From the NCBI GenBank assembly GCA_018881555.1, contig JACAXG010000053.1:1389895-1453894 (forward strand): DNA of 64,000 bases. The letters run 5' to 3'. The translations under genes were made by a program, and so were the position numbers. Below the pieces are notes generated by a model, which saw only the letters and a program-made list of their open reading frames with translations, was not told the origin of the DNA and made no database searches. This DNA is from Amblyornis subalaris (lineage: Eukaryota; Chordata; Aves; Passeriformes; Ptilonorhynchidae). The stretch's first letter is position 1, and each line of letters starts with the position of its first letter. Of this stretch, positions 39,401-51,537 are shown in pieces.

Positions 39401-42400
39401 GAGATTTTAACACCTTTTGTCTGTTCTTGTGACATCCACAAGGAATTCTCCTGGCTTTATATAGAATAGAAGTGCTAAAACAGAGGTCAAAATGACCTCA
39501 AGATGCTGGAAGCACAGTAAACGGTATAGAAAATGTTCTGGGATGGCATATTTTGTTCCGGGCCTAAGGGTTCATACTCAATTTCAATTTCGATCACCAC
39601 CAGAAAGTTTTTTCTCCANTGTTTTGTGTTATAGGTAGTAACAGATAAACTACTCTTGGCTAAAATACTGTAAAAATTGTTTTGTTTGGTGACATACTTT
39701 GCCCAGAAAAAAAGTCAGTGAGGTTCTACAGAAAATTTCTTCACATATGGTCTTCCAAGTTCTTGGGTTCAGTCTGTTGCTTTTAGAATACTGAGAAGTC
39801 GAGTAAAATCCATGCAGGCTCCTCCGTGATTTTAGGCACTGTGGAATTTAACATCCACATGCTGCTTTTCATCCACACAAGATGACAGTGATCATACAAA
39901 CATGAAATCTGTCACAGGTCATTCAGATGGCATATTTCAAAGGAAATCTGAACTCACAGGAGACAATTTAACATAAGTCTAAAAGGCTTGAAGGAATGTA
40001 GAGAGTTAGGTTGTGTTTATGCATCTCATCCCTTGACAGAACTCAAATATCTGGAGATGCANTACCTCTCCCTTCCTTCTGTAAGAAATGCCATTTGCTT
40101 GAGAGGGTAGGATATGGTAAAAGGACAATTTAGACATGGGAACTTAATACATAAAAGAAGTCTGTTCTCACAATAATGAGCACAGTTCAACCCTTGTGAT
40201 TTGAATCTGCCAAGGATCAATACTTGGCTAAGAAATGAGTGCAGTTTTTAGGGTTGAAATTAAATAACCTTTTTAGGAATATTTGGTGCAACAATGATGT
40301 CATGCAGTGTCTCATTTTGGAGTAGTCAACTATGTCTTTCAGCTATGTCTACAAAATAATAAGTTGCATTTCCTTTGCAGTTTTTTAATCCCCTTTGAAA
40401 AATCCTTCCTTTGTCAGGGTGGGTCATTTCCCCAAATAAAACAAATTAGAGTAAGAAATATTGAAAAACTTTATTTGAAAATGTAAAAGACCCCTCTCTT
40501 GATACTTTCTACCCTTCTTTAGCCAAAGTTCACATGAATTCACAAAACATTTTGCATCTTTCTTCCTTTCTGAAAGTAGACATTCACTGAAAAAAAATTG
40601 CCTCTCTCACGGCAAAGTGAATTGTATAAAATCTTTGTGTACATCTGAAGAAGCAGGCATAGTCATTGTGTCTATGATATTTTACTGGGAATTCTATCCC
40701 TTGCCATCTTCTGAGTAACTGGAACTATAACAATTCTAAATGAGAGCAAATGCACCCTGTTTAGACTGTCTCTGTTTGCAAATGAGCCTATAGGAGGTAT
40801 TTCTGCCTTTTATCCACTCCAGTTTCTTCCATTTGTAAAGAAGTTCCCCTCTCTACCAACAGGATTACAAATTTCACCTTATTTTTATCATCATGCTTGA
40901 ATAGCTCCAAGCAATTTATATGCATGAACCTTTTAATTGACTTAAGATGCCTTTCTTAGGAGGATAAGAATTAGTTAGGAAGCATTACTAAATAGGTCAA
41001 TTCCCATGATGTTATAGTCTCTGGATAGTCCTCCATTTTACGCATAAAAAAGTAAAGGATTTCCTTACCATGTCTTTAATGTGTAGAAATCTTGTGTTCT
41101 CTGTGAAATCAGAAGAGGAAGACAGAATTATTATTTAAACTGAATTATTATCCATACCCTCCATAGATTCTATCCAAGCAAGCCAGGGAGATTACTGGCA
41201 AAGCTGGCAAATGAACCATTGCCACCACCATTTTATCAGGCAGCTGGGAAGAGAAGGAGAATAAGTATTTACTTCATGAAGGCAAATATTCCTTCCCATA
41301 CTCTCCCAAAGGGAATATACTTCAATCTACCAATAAAGCGGAAACATTCTAGAGAATTTTATAGTGAATAAAAACTAATTTTATAGTATTCAATTGAAAA
41401 GCATTTGTCTTGGCTTCTTTCCAAATCTCTTGCATAATTACACAACTTTCTTGCTGGTCTTTTGGCTAAGCTCCAGTAAAACATACTGAGTGTGTTAGAA
41501 GTATGAAAACTATATCCTGCATGAAGGATGTGGGCTCAGTGGTCTGAAAGGTCTTTGCTGCAGCCACCGTGTTACCATGACTACCTTTCAGATTAGCAGT
41601 AAGTGTTCATCCCCTAGCACCAGAAATAAAATCCTCTCTTGCAAGGTATGAGTTGATTTTGTTTCTCTCTTCACAATTAGCCACTTCCTCCAGCTGACTA
41701 AGACTTAGTCATCCATCTTGGCTCTCAAAGGAGCTATTGTCATATTTCTCTTCCCAGTTCACCACACCTTTTTTTTTGTGTGTGGGCATCACAATGGCAT
41801 TTGGTGGTAGAAGACAGGCAGCACTGGACAGGGCTCTACTTGGTAACAAGAGCCAGAAATACAAGAAGTACATCAGTAATTGTTGTGAGCACTGAAAATT
41901 GTTCAGAGACCCATGGAGGAGTGATTGACTAAGTCCCCGTATTTTTAGTCCACATAAACTCCCAGATTCCATTTCCCTACTGTTCACCCATTATAAAAGC
42001 CTCCAAAGTGATCCACTTTTACANAGGAGTAATATGGAGTGTCCTGATGCTTTTATCTCACAGCAATAGGAGCCTTAAATGGTTTTATATCTCATTACAC
42101 CATTTCAGCTGCTGAGCTGGGCAGTGGTGATGATAAGGGGTTATTTTGCCAGCCATAAACAGGTGGTGCATTACTGTGCAAAATGCTGCGATGCTGGGAA
42201 GACAGTGGGTGAAATCCCAGACTAGGATGGGAGTTCTGCTGTCTGCCTGGATAGTTCTTCAGCAGCTGGTTTCTCATAATGCTAGTCACCATAAAGGTGT
42301 ATTCATTGTGTTCTACTGGACAGAAACTATAGACCCAGACATTTGTCTCAGAAAAGTTGTTGTGCTGTTTAAGAGCACTGTAGAATACCTTAGATGGTCC

Positions 42401-42569
42401 ATACAAAGGCAGTATAGAAATACAAAATGCTATCCAAAAAAGAGGATATGAAACTAATCATTTTGTAAAAATAAACAGATCAAATTTTGTGTAATTTGGA
42501 GACCCAAGTTTTACCAGTGGATNTCAAAAATAGCTAAAAATAGTGAAACCGGGAAAAAAATAGCAACTC
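30482..42569. other. intronic stretch, no gene seen
   Basis: Mostly AT-rich intron. It contains a T-run region at about 31668-31710, a TAAT/ATTA-dense segment at 31915-32050 and a slightly GC-rich anonymous patch at about 33040-33380. Open frames reach at most about 92 codons, or 103 codons at 42095-42406, without recognisable domains. Confidence 0.65.
31915..32050. promoter_or_regulatory. TAAT/ATTA-dense segment, possible homeodomain site cluster
   Basis: Dense in TAAT and ATTA words within about 135 bases, including a perfect inverted repeat ATTAGTTT (31941-31948), spacer GTTA, AAACTAAT (31953-31960). Such words are homeodomain core sites, but they also arise readily in AT-rich simple sequence, so the regulatory reading is only an inference. 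Confidence 0.25.
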
Positions 42570-42648
42570 CCCTCCTCATTGCAGGGAGGTTGGACTAGAT
42601 GGTCTTGGGAGGTCCCTTCCAACACAAACTATTCTATGATTCTATGAA
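42570..42648 (+). mobile_element. CR1 LINE 3' end fragment
   Basis: Classic avian CR1 terminus on the plus strand: GCAGGGAGGTTGGACTAGAT, GGTCTTGGGAGGTCCCTTCC, AACACAAACT and the terminal repeats ATTCTATGATTCTATGA. The sequence is close to consensus, so this insertion is younger than the copy at 10.4 kb. It is truncated to about 80 bases. Confidence 0.96.
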
Positions 42649-44320
42649 CTAGTATATGGGACACACACTGGTTATACAGCATGGAAGTGAGAATGATTTT
42701 AATTAGAGGTGGACAGGAAAATTGTTTGTTTTAACCTTGAGACAAATGTTTCAATTTCTTCATCTCTTCATCTTCTAGCAAATATTGTCTCTAACAAGTA
42801 AAACTCTGTCAGATCATAATGTCAGGGTCCAAATTNATATCTATTACAATACCACTCACAGGAGTAATTATTCTTAAAGATTGTATTTTAAAAGACATAT
42901 TGAAATAATAGTACCTGAGCCACTAAACAGCACATGAACACCCATGTCAACACATATACCTATGTCATATGCAGNTAGATTTTTCATCTTGCTTGTAAGT
43001 TAATGACATGGAGTATCAATATAAGATTAACAGAGTGGTAACCAGAACCCATTTTTCTTCCACATATATTTCCTTCTCTAATACAATGAATTAAATTACA
43101 AAATGCTTTCCCTGATTTGCATCTTTACTACTTTGCCTTTTTTTGTTTTAGCTGTGCCTTTCTGGTACAAAAGCACCCCAAAAGCACTATGTTTACTACA
43201 AGTGAGTAGTGAAAAGAAAAATAAGTAAAAAGATGTCTGGGACGTTATAACATAAACTGTAAGGTATTCCTACTCAAAGCAGGAAGATTTCTAGAAAAAG
43301 AATGAAGTTTTAGGTGTGTAATGAGCATGGGAGAGATTATTCTCTTCCCCCATGAAGCTTATGATGCAACACCCCCAGCCTATAAACAGTTATGTAAATG
43401 CTTAATTTGAAGCCTGTGAGTCATCTCAGAGCTTGCAGAGTGTTAAGCAGTTTCCTCATTGCACAAGTGTAGCCTAGACCGGAGTGATAACAAGGGTGTT
43501 TTGCAAAGGTTTCACCAGCAATTTGTCTAGAGCCCTTATCAGTGTCTAGCCATTCTGATTTTATTTATTCTTTTCCTAATAAGTTGAAAGTAATATTGTC
43601 CTACAGATTATTCTGAATTAAACTTGACACCCTTTATATAAATGCATTAATAAATATTCTCCTTTCTTCACACTTCCTCAAGTAGCCTGCCAAAACAAGT
43701 GACCTCTTTGAGGAACAGATGAAGAAAGAGCGAACGAAGAAATGAGCAATCACAAATGTAACTAGCAGTGCTTGTTATCACAATGACATTTACTGGCCTC
43801 CACCAGAAGGAGGTTCCATTGCAATTTTAAGCCAATTTGCACAGAGGAAACAGTGTTGGTATTTCTACAGTAAGCAACACATGCTAGAGTTATAACACCA
43901 ATGGGGTTCAGAACGAATAAACTCAGGTACAGAAGCAGTACAGATGATCCAATGCAGCATTTTACAGCTATATGGCTTTCAGGATTTTAGCTATTATTTT
44001 CTGAATATTGGTTTACTGTGGGACATACCCAGGCCTACTCATTTGTTCAGCTGATGTTGGGGAGTCTCTGTTGTGCAATCTCATCGACTTGCTGACCTTG
44101 TAATTTGTTTAAACTAAACAGAGAATTTGAGGACAAATTTCTCTGAGCCCTGGTGGCGTGTAAATTAGAGCAGAAGGTATCGGTAAGGATCCCAAAGTCC
44201 TACAGAACACATCTAGTAGTGCAGGAACTACACCTAAATGTCAAGGTCAGTAATTTTTGGGAAAAAGATAGTCTCAGACAGAAAAAAGTGGGCTTCACAG
44301 CATTTTGGTAAGTCAAACAT
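42649..44320. other. intronic stretch, no gene seen
   Basis: AT-rich intron after the CR1 end. No coding exon, RNA gene, simple repeat of note or transposon is visible. Confidence 0.7.
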
Positions 44321-44860
44321 CTTAGATTTATGGCAAGTCAGTGGAGATCCCCAAGCTTATGATGCTCTGCTCTTGAATCTTGCGAGTCATGGAGGATGTT
44401 TTGTACCTGATCAATAGGGCTGAAAGTCTGAATTTCCTGTGGGCTACAACTGTCGTCTTGGAAGTAGCCTGACTGCCCAACATAGCCAGTGTGCCAATGA
44501 TCCTGGTGCACCCTGGGCCTTGAGATGGTCAACAGGGAGGCAGTCTACAAGCTGCAGCTTTGAAAATCNGGTCTTTCAAGGCCCATGTTTCCTGGCGGAA
44601 AGACATATAAGAGTTTCCAAGATCATCGATATGAAGCTTGCTAGCGGAAAAGCCTTGGGATCCCCATCCCAAACTAATTTACTGTCCTTAAGAGAGTTTT
44701 AAAACTCTGGGAATATAGGTGGCTCGAGGTCCAGCTGGGTTGCCAAACTTCGTCCTGCATCACTTGAATTCAGATTCTGCAAGTCCTGGGAGAGATTCCA
44801 GATTCTTGTTTAACAGGCCAGCCTTGCTCTTGTGACAATCCCGGGCTAACAGCTCTGAGG
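44321..44860. repeat. unclassified GC-richer block with inverted repeats
   Basis: This segment differs in composition from the intron around it. It holds TTGGGAT (44655-44661), loop CCCC, ATCCCAA (44666-44672), and a perfect 16-bp palindrome AGAGTTTTAAAACTCT at 44693-44708. It could be an old transposon or ERV fragment. No protein similarity was recognised in its 87- and 64-codon frames. Confidence 0.35.
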
Positions 44861-45843
44861 TGCCAATCTATTCAAATTAAATAAACTAGCAGACAGAAGG
44901 AAAATCAATAAAATAAAATGGCAAATCTTTTTTATCAGAAATCCTGTCTCTTGGAAATCTCTACTTTTCATCCCACTATCTAAGCCATGGAAAATTAATT
45001 CTGTTGAACACAATGTGTCCAGTCTATGAATTATTCATTTACAATCAGTTGATAAATAAAACTGTATAAATCCTATATATGTTTTTATTCCTGTCTAACC
45101 AATTTAACAATTTGCCTTTGTAATTTTAAATAATCTATTGGAGCTTGTGTTGTTCCCACTTAGTGAAAGGGTGAGCTAGTAGCTCTGCATTTTTAGTCTT
45201 TCCTAGTGAAAATCTGCAGCTCTTTACACAAACAAGAGCTCATCTGAATATCTCCCATATCACCAAGATAAGTTTTTATTCATAAAAGTGACATTTGAGT
45301 AACTAATAGCTCTTTAATAGAAATGCCTCTACAATGAATATAGAAAGCAGATTTTTTTTCCTTCCAAATCATCATTTATGCAGAAAATGTCATGTCAACC
45401 TTTTTCTTCTGCCTTTTCGACAAATGCTCTTTTCAAACTTAAATTTCACTTTCATTCTAATATGTAACATGTGCTAATCATATTAGGAATGATTCATTTT
45501 ATTCAGAATGGCAAACTGCTGCTCTTAGCTAGTTCTTATTAGTAATGCCACTCTTAAACAGACAGCAGAAGAATCTTTCTCAAGGATGAAGTAAAGTGGC
45601 TGTCCTCAGCCAGTTCTCCCACAACTCTTCTACAGTGTTTTGCTTTATTTTGTTGATGTTTTTATTTTTCATGATCACGTCTCAAAGCTATTTCATAATA
45701 TTTAAAGATCTCTTATGTTAGGGACCTGTTAGGGTAGATTCCAGCCTCCCTAACTTTATGTGTGAAGACAGAGGTGTAAGATGAATCTCCACATTAACAG
45801 GGTTCAGGCTGCTTCTTGCCTGTCCTGGGTGCTGGAGATCTAG
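44861..45843. other. intronic stretch, no gene seen
   Basis: AT-rich intron, becoming more GC-rich after about 45710 near the hairpins at 45844-45932. Nothing else is identifiable. Confidence 0.7.
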
Positions 45844-45863
45844 GCCTGGAGTTGTCTCCAGGC
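45844..45863. repeat. short perfect hairpin
   Basis: GCCTGGAG, loop TTGT, CTCCAGGC: an 8-bp stem with a 4-base loop. It lies 32 bases before a stronger hairpin. Confidence 0.8.
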
Positions 45864-45895
45864 AGGGAAGTACTGACAATTGCAGGGATAGGGAG

Positions 45896-45932
45896 ATTCT
45901 ATCCCCCGCTGACACACAGTGGGGGATAGAAT
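45896..45932. repeat. near-perfect 37-base hairpin
   Basis: ATTCTATCCCCCGCTG, loop ACACA, CAGTGGGGGATAGAAT. Fifteen of 16 positions are Watson-Crick pairs and the remaining one is G opposite T, a wobble pair in RNA. Pairing does not continue outwards, so the stem is short for a microRNA precursor. It may be a recent small inversion/duplication or the core of a palindromic element. Confidence 0.9.
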
Positions 45933-47913
45933 GAGACAGGGTCATTGAGGAAACAGAGGGCAACAGGAGTGTTGGGGACTTTCGTTTTGAGAAGAAACAG
46001 CAATATCCTCCTATTTCAGCTTGGCCTCTTTTTGGAACCTGGTTTCAGGCTATTGCAGTGTCTCTGGGTGAGTGCTGTATCCCATCTCTAAGAGGATGTC
46101 TTATTACCATCCTATGGCTTTCCATGTACACACCAGTGAGCAGGTCAGGTCCTAACCCCAAAAGCAGTCTTTTTCTGCTGCCCAGCTACTTCTTCCATGC
46201 AACACTGACCTAAACATTCAAAATGGAAATAGCTTTTACAAGAATTCNTTATTGCAGTATAAAGGGGAAAAAAATGAGCAAGACATTGAAAAGTTATTGC
46301 TATTCCCATTGAATTAGCTTTTTTCTCACACTCATCAGGACAGGTATTCGTTTTAGAGACTGACTGAAAGATAAAAAAGATGCAAGGCCAACCACCCTTT
46401 GTCATCCCATTACCTGCCTTTGACACCAAGGAAGTGCTGCCTGCCATCACAGTCTTGAAAAAAATCCTGACTTCATCTTTAAAAGACCACCTAGAACAGG
46501 AGCAATTTTGCCTTTTTTTCACTCTGCCTTTTATTATTTTCATCTTTTTTTCATGCTTCTTAAATGATCTCATTATTTAGCAGTTGAACTTTAGCATCAC
46601 ACTACAGTGTTTTAGAACAATAATTATGTAAATTATAGTTTAATATACTTGCTATCCAAAATCCAATGCATTTCAAAAAAAACCCTAAACGGCTCTTTCC
46701 TAACTTGAGCTATAGCTATCTTTGATTATCCTGAAAAATGGAGAAAATAAACAATAACAAGTTGGAGGCAAAGCACTCAACTGGATAAGATCATTTACCT
46801 TCTTCTTATCGTACCAATAAATCTACATCTTTTAAATTCTCATATAAATGTATGTTTTCTTTAAAAAGCACATGACTGGACTTCAATCAGAATGCCTATT
46901 TTTTTTTGTTTTTGTATCTTTGTGCTAATGAAGCTGATTCCTGGTCCTATTTTATATGCACATCCTATTAGAACAGACAGACCGACTGCTTACAGAGGAC
47001 AGCCATGTGACATTGCTTTTGATTATGGGCATTGCTGTAGTTTAAAATCTGTCAAAACTTTCATCACAAAATTAAGGCTGTTTTCAGGGCCTGTGACTGT
47101 CATATCTGGATGTTTGCCTCTCATGCTATTGACCAGTACAAGTGCAAGGTGCTGGGGTAGTAGATCTTCGCTCTGTTTGGGTATGGATGACTGTTTTCTT
47201 TCCCACTTTTTGTGTTTGTAGATCAATGATCCTAAATTAACATTACAGTGTTTTAAAGTGGTTTCTTTCTCCTCACTATTTTCACTTCAGATGATCCATA
47301 TGATTTCCTTTAAGTACTAATTTAAACTCCATTGAGAGGGTAAACTATACATATATAGGAAACCGGCTGGATATGTGGTCATGCAATACTTAATGCTTAA
47401 GGCCATCAATTTTGGACTGTTTTATAAATAATACTAATTTTCTTGTCTGCATTTACNACACATTTTTAAAGGGATGAATGCCATTTAGATGGCAAAGGAC
47501 TGAAAGTGAACACTGTACTAAGCACTTTCCAAAAATCCATCAATGTTTTACTATCCAGTAGTTTGTAACAGCACTTGCAAATAATTGCATCGATAAAAAT
47601 CAAAGCCTGTAGCTGCAATGGTATTCTTTAGAGCTGNTGATGGGCTATGGAGTGCAAGGGTTAACACACCCTTTTCTTCTTCCCCAGACCCNGACTAAAA
47701 TTCTAGCTCCAAGCCACAAGTGGAAATGGGTTTTGCGAAGTTACTCTGGTCCCTGCTGGACAGGTGTCCACATTAAAAAGCCATCATGCAGCCCGGGCTG
47801 ACTGGCAGCCTCAGCTCTGGGGGGGCAGAGGACTGGGTGAGTGGTGGCACCCACACCTCTGCAGAGACTTGTGCTGTCACAGACACCAGCCTGCCACCTC
47901 TCTCCTTGCACAG
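45933..47913. other. intronic stretch, no gene seen
   Basis: Ordinary intronic sequence. It includes a 142-codon minus-strand open frame (46573 to 46145) that has no recognisable domain and is rich in low-complexity Lys/Phe codons. Confidence 0.65.
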
Positions 47914-47945
47914 TTTGCATCATAAATATTGCATAATGAATATTT
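47914..47945. promoter_or_regulatory. octamer/POU-like motif cluster
   Basis: TTTGCATCATAAATATTGCA then TAATGAATATTT contains two TTGCAT/TTGCATAAT-type half sites. An imperfect inverted repeat AAATATT ... AATATTT surrounds GCATAATG. POU-domain factors bind ATGCAAAT and related words. This is suggestive only and no conservation data are available. Confidence 0.25.
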
Positions 47946-50900
47946 GTCTCTGTTCGGGTAACCAGCAGCTGTCGTACCTTATATTTCTATTGTCACTCAA
48001 ACTCTGCTTTTAGTCCTTGCTTTGAGACCTGTAAAAACTGTTAAAAGCACAAACAACATTGTAGACAGTGCTCTGTATTCCCAGGGCTTGAATGGAACAA
48101 GGTGAAATTTTCCTTCACTTTCTTCTACTTTTTAGAAATGCCATAACTTCCATGCCTCTCAGAACACTTAGAAAATATAAAAATGAAACAAAATAAAACA
48201 AAAAATCCAAGCGAAAAAAACATCCGGCAAGAAAAAATTACAGCATTGGTGGGCATGCAGCAGGAGGAGAGTGGATTGTGAAAATTGTTCAGGAAATTCA
48301 CAATTATATAAGTAACGAGGATTAATATGCTGCTTGCTGACCTCGAGCATTTGGCTTCAGATACAGAGGCCCTAAATCTTTCAGAAGTTTTGCTGGCAGG
48401 ACCCTGTTCTGTGTAACCATGAAAATTACAACTAAAGGAGAATGAAGATGGACTACAGGAACGAGGCCCACAAGGCTGCTGCTGCAAGAAGGTAAATCAT
48501 TTCAGCCTTGCTGCCGTTCAGATTTTCCAGTATTCAAAAGCATCTCCTCTTGACAAAAATATGCAAGAAACCAAATAATTTAATGATTAATTGTTCTTGA
48601 AAAAGAAGTTGTTTGGGGAGAATCACATTTTATGATGCCCAGGACTGCACCTACTTCAAAAACAGATGGGGGCATCAGGCTCTGCTTCTTCCTACAGTAC
48701 CTCCAGTCTGGCCAGGTCATTTTCTTGTTAAGGAGTGACAGCTAACGTGAAGCCAGCCCTTGAGCAGGTGTTATTTAGGAGTATAAGAACAACTCTCCCC
48801 CTCTTGCCTGTGTGGTGCAAGAACAGCTACTCTCTCTAGAGGGGAATGGAGTTCGCAGGTCTTCACCCACCTCAAAACCAGAGTGAGAGGAGGGGTTGGG
48901 AGCAGTGGGCAGGCCCTGCCATAGAAGAGGAGCTTTCATACAGAGTGAGACCGAGAGGGTGAAGCTGTGTGGCCCAGGAGTGTGTGGCAGGAATCCTGCC
49001 TTTGGCCAGACATGTCTTTTTTCCTATGGAAATTCTTGTTGTAACGCAGGTCCTCTACTCCACTCATATACCCACAGGTCAGAAAGCAGGATAGGCCATC
49101 AAGAATTCAAGCTTGCCCCATTTCTAAGCTTTTATCCTTTAAAGTCGTTTAGCACATATGCATTCTTTCTATTCCATGGGTGGCATTTGTGCAGCTGCCT
49201 TCACTAAATGTTGTCTATCAATCTGCAGTTGTATTGAAGTATAATCTAAAAAATGCCTGTCTGCCTTCCATGTGGAAAGGAAGATGATCAATAGCAGTGG
49301 ATTATTCCAGCATGTGTATGGTCCGAGAGTACAGCATATTTGTCACCGAGAAGCAAATGGGTTTCTCCGTTTGCATCTTTGTGAACAAGAAGGTTTTGTT
49401 CTAACGGATTTTGTTTCAGTGTTTTCTTAGGAAAGCAGGGGACTAACACATGCAAGAGAAATAGAAAGACTACATAATGTAATGGCTACTGTATAAAAGC
49501 AGACAGCCTAACGCTGTTAGAAACAGCATGCAATCCCATTTCTATGCAATAGGAACATTTGATGTGCTAAGATTTTTAAATTATATAAACAGATACAAGT
49601 CCATGTGATAATTAAATGGCAAACTGTTTATAAGATTATGCTAAGAATTAGTATTTTCTGTGTCTATTGCATTGCATCTTGTTGATACAAGGTGGGTATA
49701 CCATGATTTAAAGTAGAAGCACATTTAAACTATGTATATATAACACTCTTTTTCATTCTTTTGTTCACATAGAAAAACCCAGTATAAATAAACATGAATA
49801 CCTTTCTACCATCAGAGGCTTTATTGCAGTAAAACAGAAAGTTGGTGTTGATTTTATTTATCTGTTTTATTAGTAATCAGTAGGTTCAGTTCATCAGGGG
49901 CTCCAATTTTCAGTGGTTCTTAATGGCTTTCCTGGTGAAAATTTGAACAGACAAGTGGTGTCACATATTTTTGAGCCAAACTGAAGTATTTTGATTTACA
50001 TAATGGATGTGCTTTATTTCAATTGTATTTATCCTGTTGTGCCACATTGCTTCATGGGAACAGTAGTTTTACCCATTCAAATGTTTGCCAAACTAGTCTG
50101 AGTCTTTTCCAAATGACATTTTTCCATCATATGGTCTGATCTGACAGAACAAATTAATTCATGAAAATCTTAGAAATGCTAATGTTTCCAGTGTACTGAA
50201 GAGAAAGATCACCAGAGGAAGATAGACTGATTGATTATTTGTCGTTTGTTATTTGGAGTCTCAGTTTCCTTATACCCACCTAGCAGGTATAGATGACACT
50301 GTGCATGCTACTTCCAAAGGCTCTATTTTTTTTAAAAAAAGAATCTTCCATATGTAGCCCATCTCTACAGTATTTTTCAGAATTCCTCCTTGCCCAAATA
50401 TTTCCCTGCAGCCTACTCAATCCATGGTAGACTTGCTTATGAAGAAAGAGCAAAGAGAGGAAAAGAGTAGTCAGGCTGACCAGTGGAAAACAAACACACA
50501 AGTTATTATTTAGTATATATATGTGACTCCAAAGCTGAGAATTTGNTGTGTGCACTCAAATTACCTAATGATGGTACAAACACAACCCCTCTTTCCAAAG
50601 CAGTTAAAGAGCAGCTATTGTGAAGCATTCCAGTAAAACACATTTTCTAATGCTGATCATTAAATTCTGTGTCCAAAACAATCAGCAGGATGAGCCATGA
50701 GGGGCTGAAATAGCCACAAGAAGTTGAATTTGTATTTAACCTGAAATGATAAGTTTGTTCCTTAAGCCTGTTAATATTTACATTTAAGTGTGATCTGGCG
50801 TATTAAGTTGTTTGTGAAGTTTGGAAATTTGGAAAATGTTATTTGTCATTATCTAGAATACAGAACATCATCTGCTCTTCTTCATACAGAACATATTGTG

Positions 50901-51106
50901 CACTGCATATGAGAGGGAGGCTGGGAGAAGATAGTGGTTGTGATGATTTATGAGCAGCGTTTTTTGGCATGGACTAGCACCCACAAGACACCAAAGCAAA
51001 CCCACTGTATTCTGTTCAGAAAGAAGAGGAAAACAGGATTTATAGAGAAACCTCCACAGCAAGACATTTGAAAGCTTTTGTCTGCTGGAACAACACTCTC
51101 CAGGTT

Positions 51107-51125
51107 AAAAAAAAAAAAAAAAAAA
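51107..51125. repeat. A19 homopolymer
   Basis: Nineteen consecutive A bases without recognisable retroposed sequence before them. Confidence 0.97.
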
Positions 51126-51488
51126 GTCAATTATATCTACAGTTTTCACAAGTAAAAGAAAGTAAAGTGGAAAGGGAGCTGTGCTATTGTGTGTTATCCA
51201 AGTAGCTCCTCAGCAAAACAAGTCTGGCAACAGCTCTGTTCTAACCCAGGGAGCCACTGAAGTTCCCCTTCGAGTCTGCGGCTGCTTTACCTCTGGATTC
51301 TCTTTGGGATGGAGAAATATGTAGTGAGAGCTGTAATGGCTTGAAACTGTGTTTCCTAACTAGTAGAGAAAATATTCCAGCTTTGTAGTTTCCTGAGGCC
51401 CAGAGTCACTTACAGAACTCGAGGAGTTTATAGGTCTTATTGTATTTCTTATCAGTAAATATTCTTTACCAGTGGGACATACACTGAG

Positions 51489-51537
51489 CCTTTTTTTTTT
51501 CCTTTCTTTGTTTTTTCCTTTCTTTTTTTCTTTTCCC
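51489..51537. repeat. pyrimidine-rich (CTTT-like) low-complexity tract
   Basis: T-runs separated by CC and C, with a single G; purely simple sequence. Confidence 0.9.

Noticed and set aside
42095..42406. 103-codon minus-strand frame opposite a 101-codon plus-strand frame
   Set aside because: Mirror-image open frames without domains indicate a stop-poor patch, not a gene.
45896..45932. microRNA precursor
   Set aside because: The stem is only 16 positions and does not extend outwards, too short for a typical precursor of about 60 to 80 bases; kept as a hairpin only.
46145..46573. 142-codon minus-strand open frame
   Set aside because: No recognisable protein family, low-complexity Lys/Phe-rich parts and no splice or promoter context.
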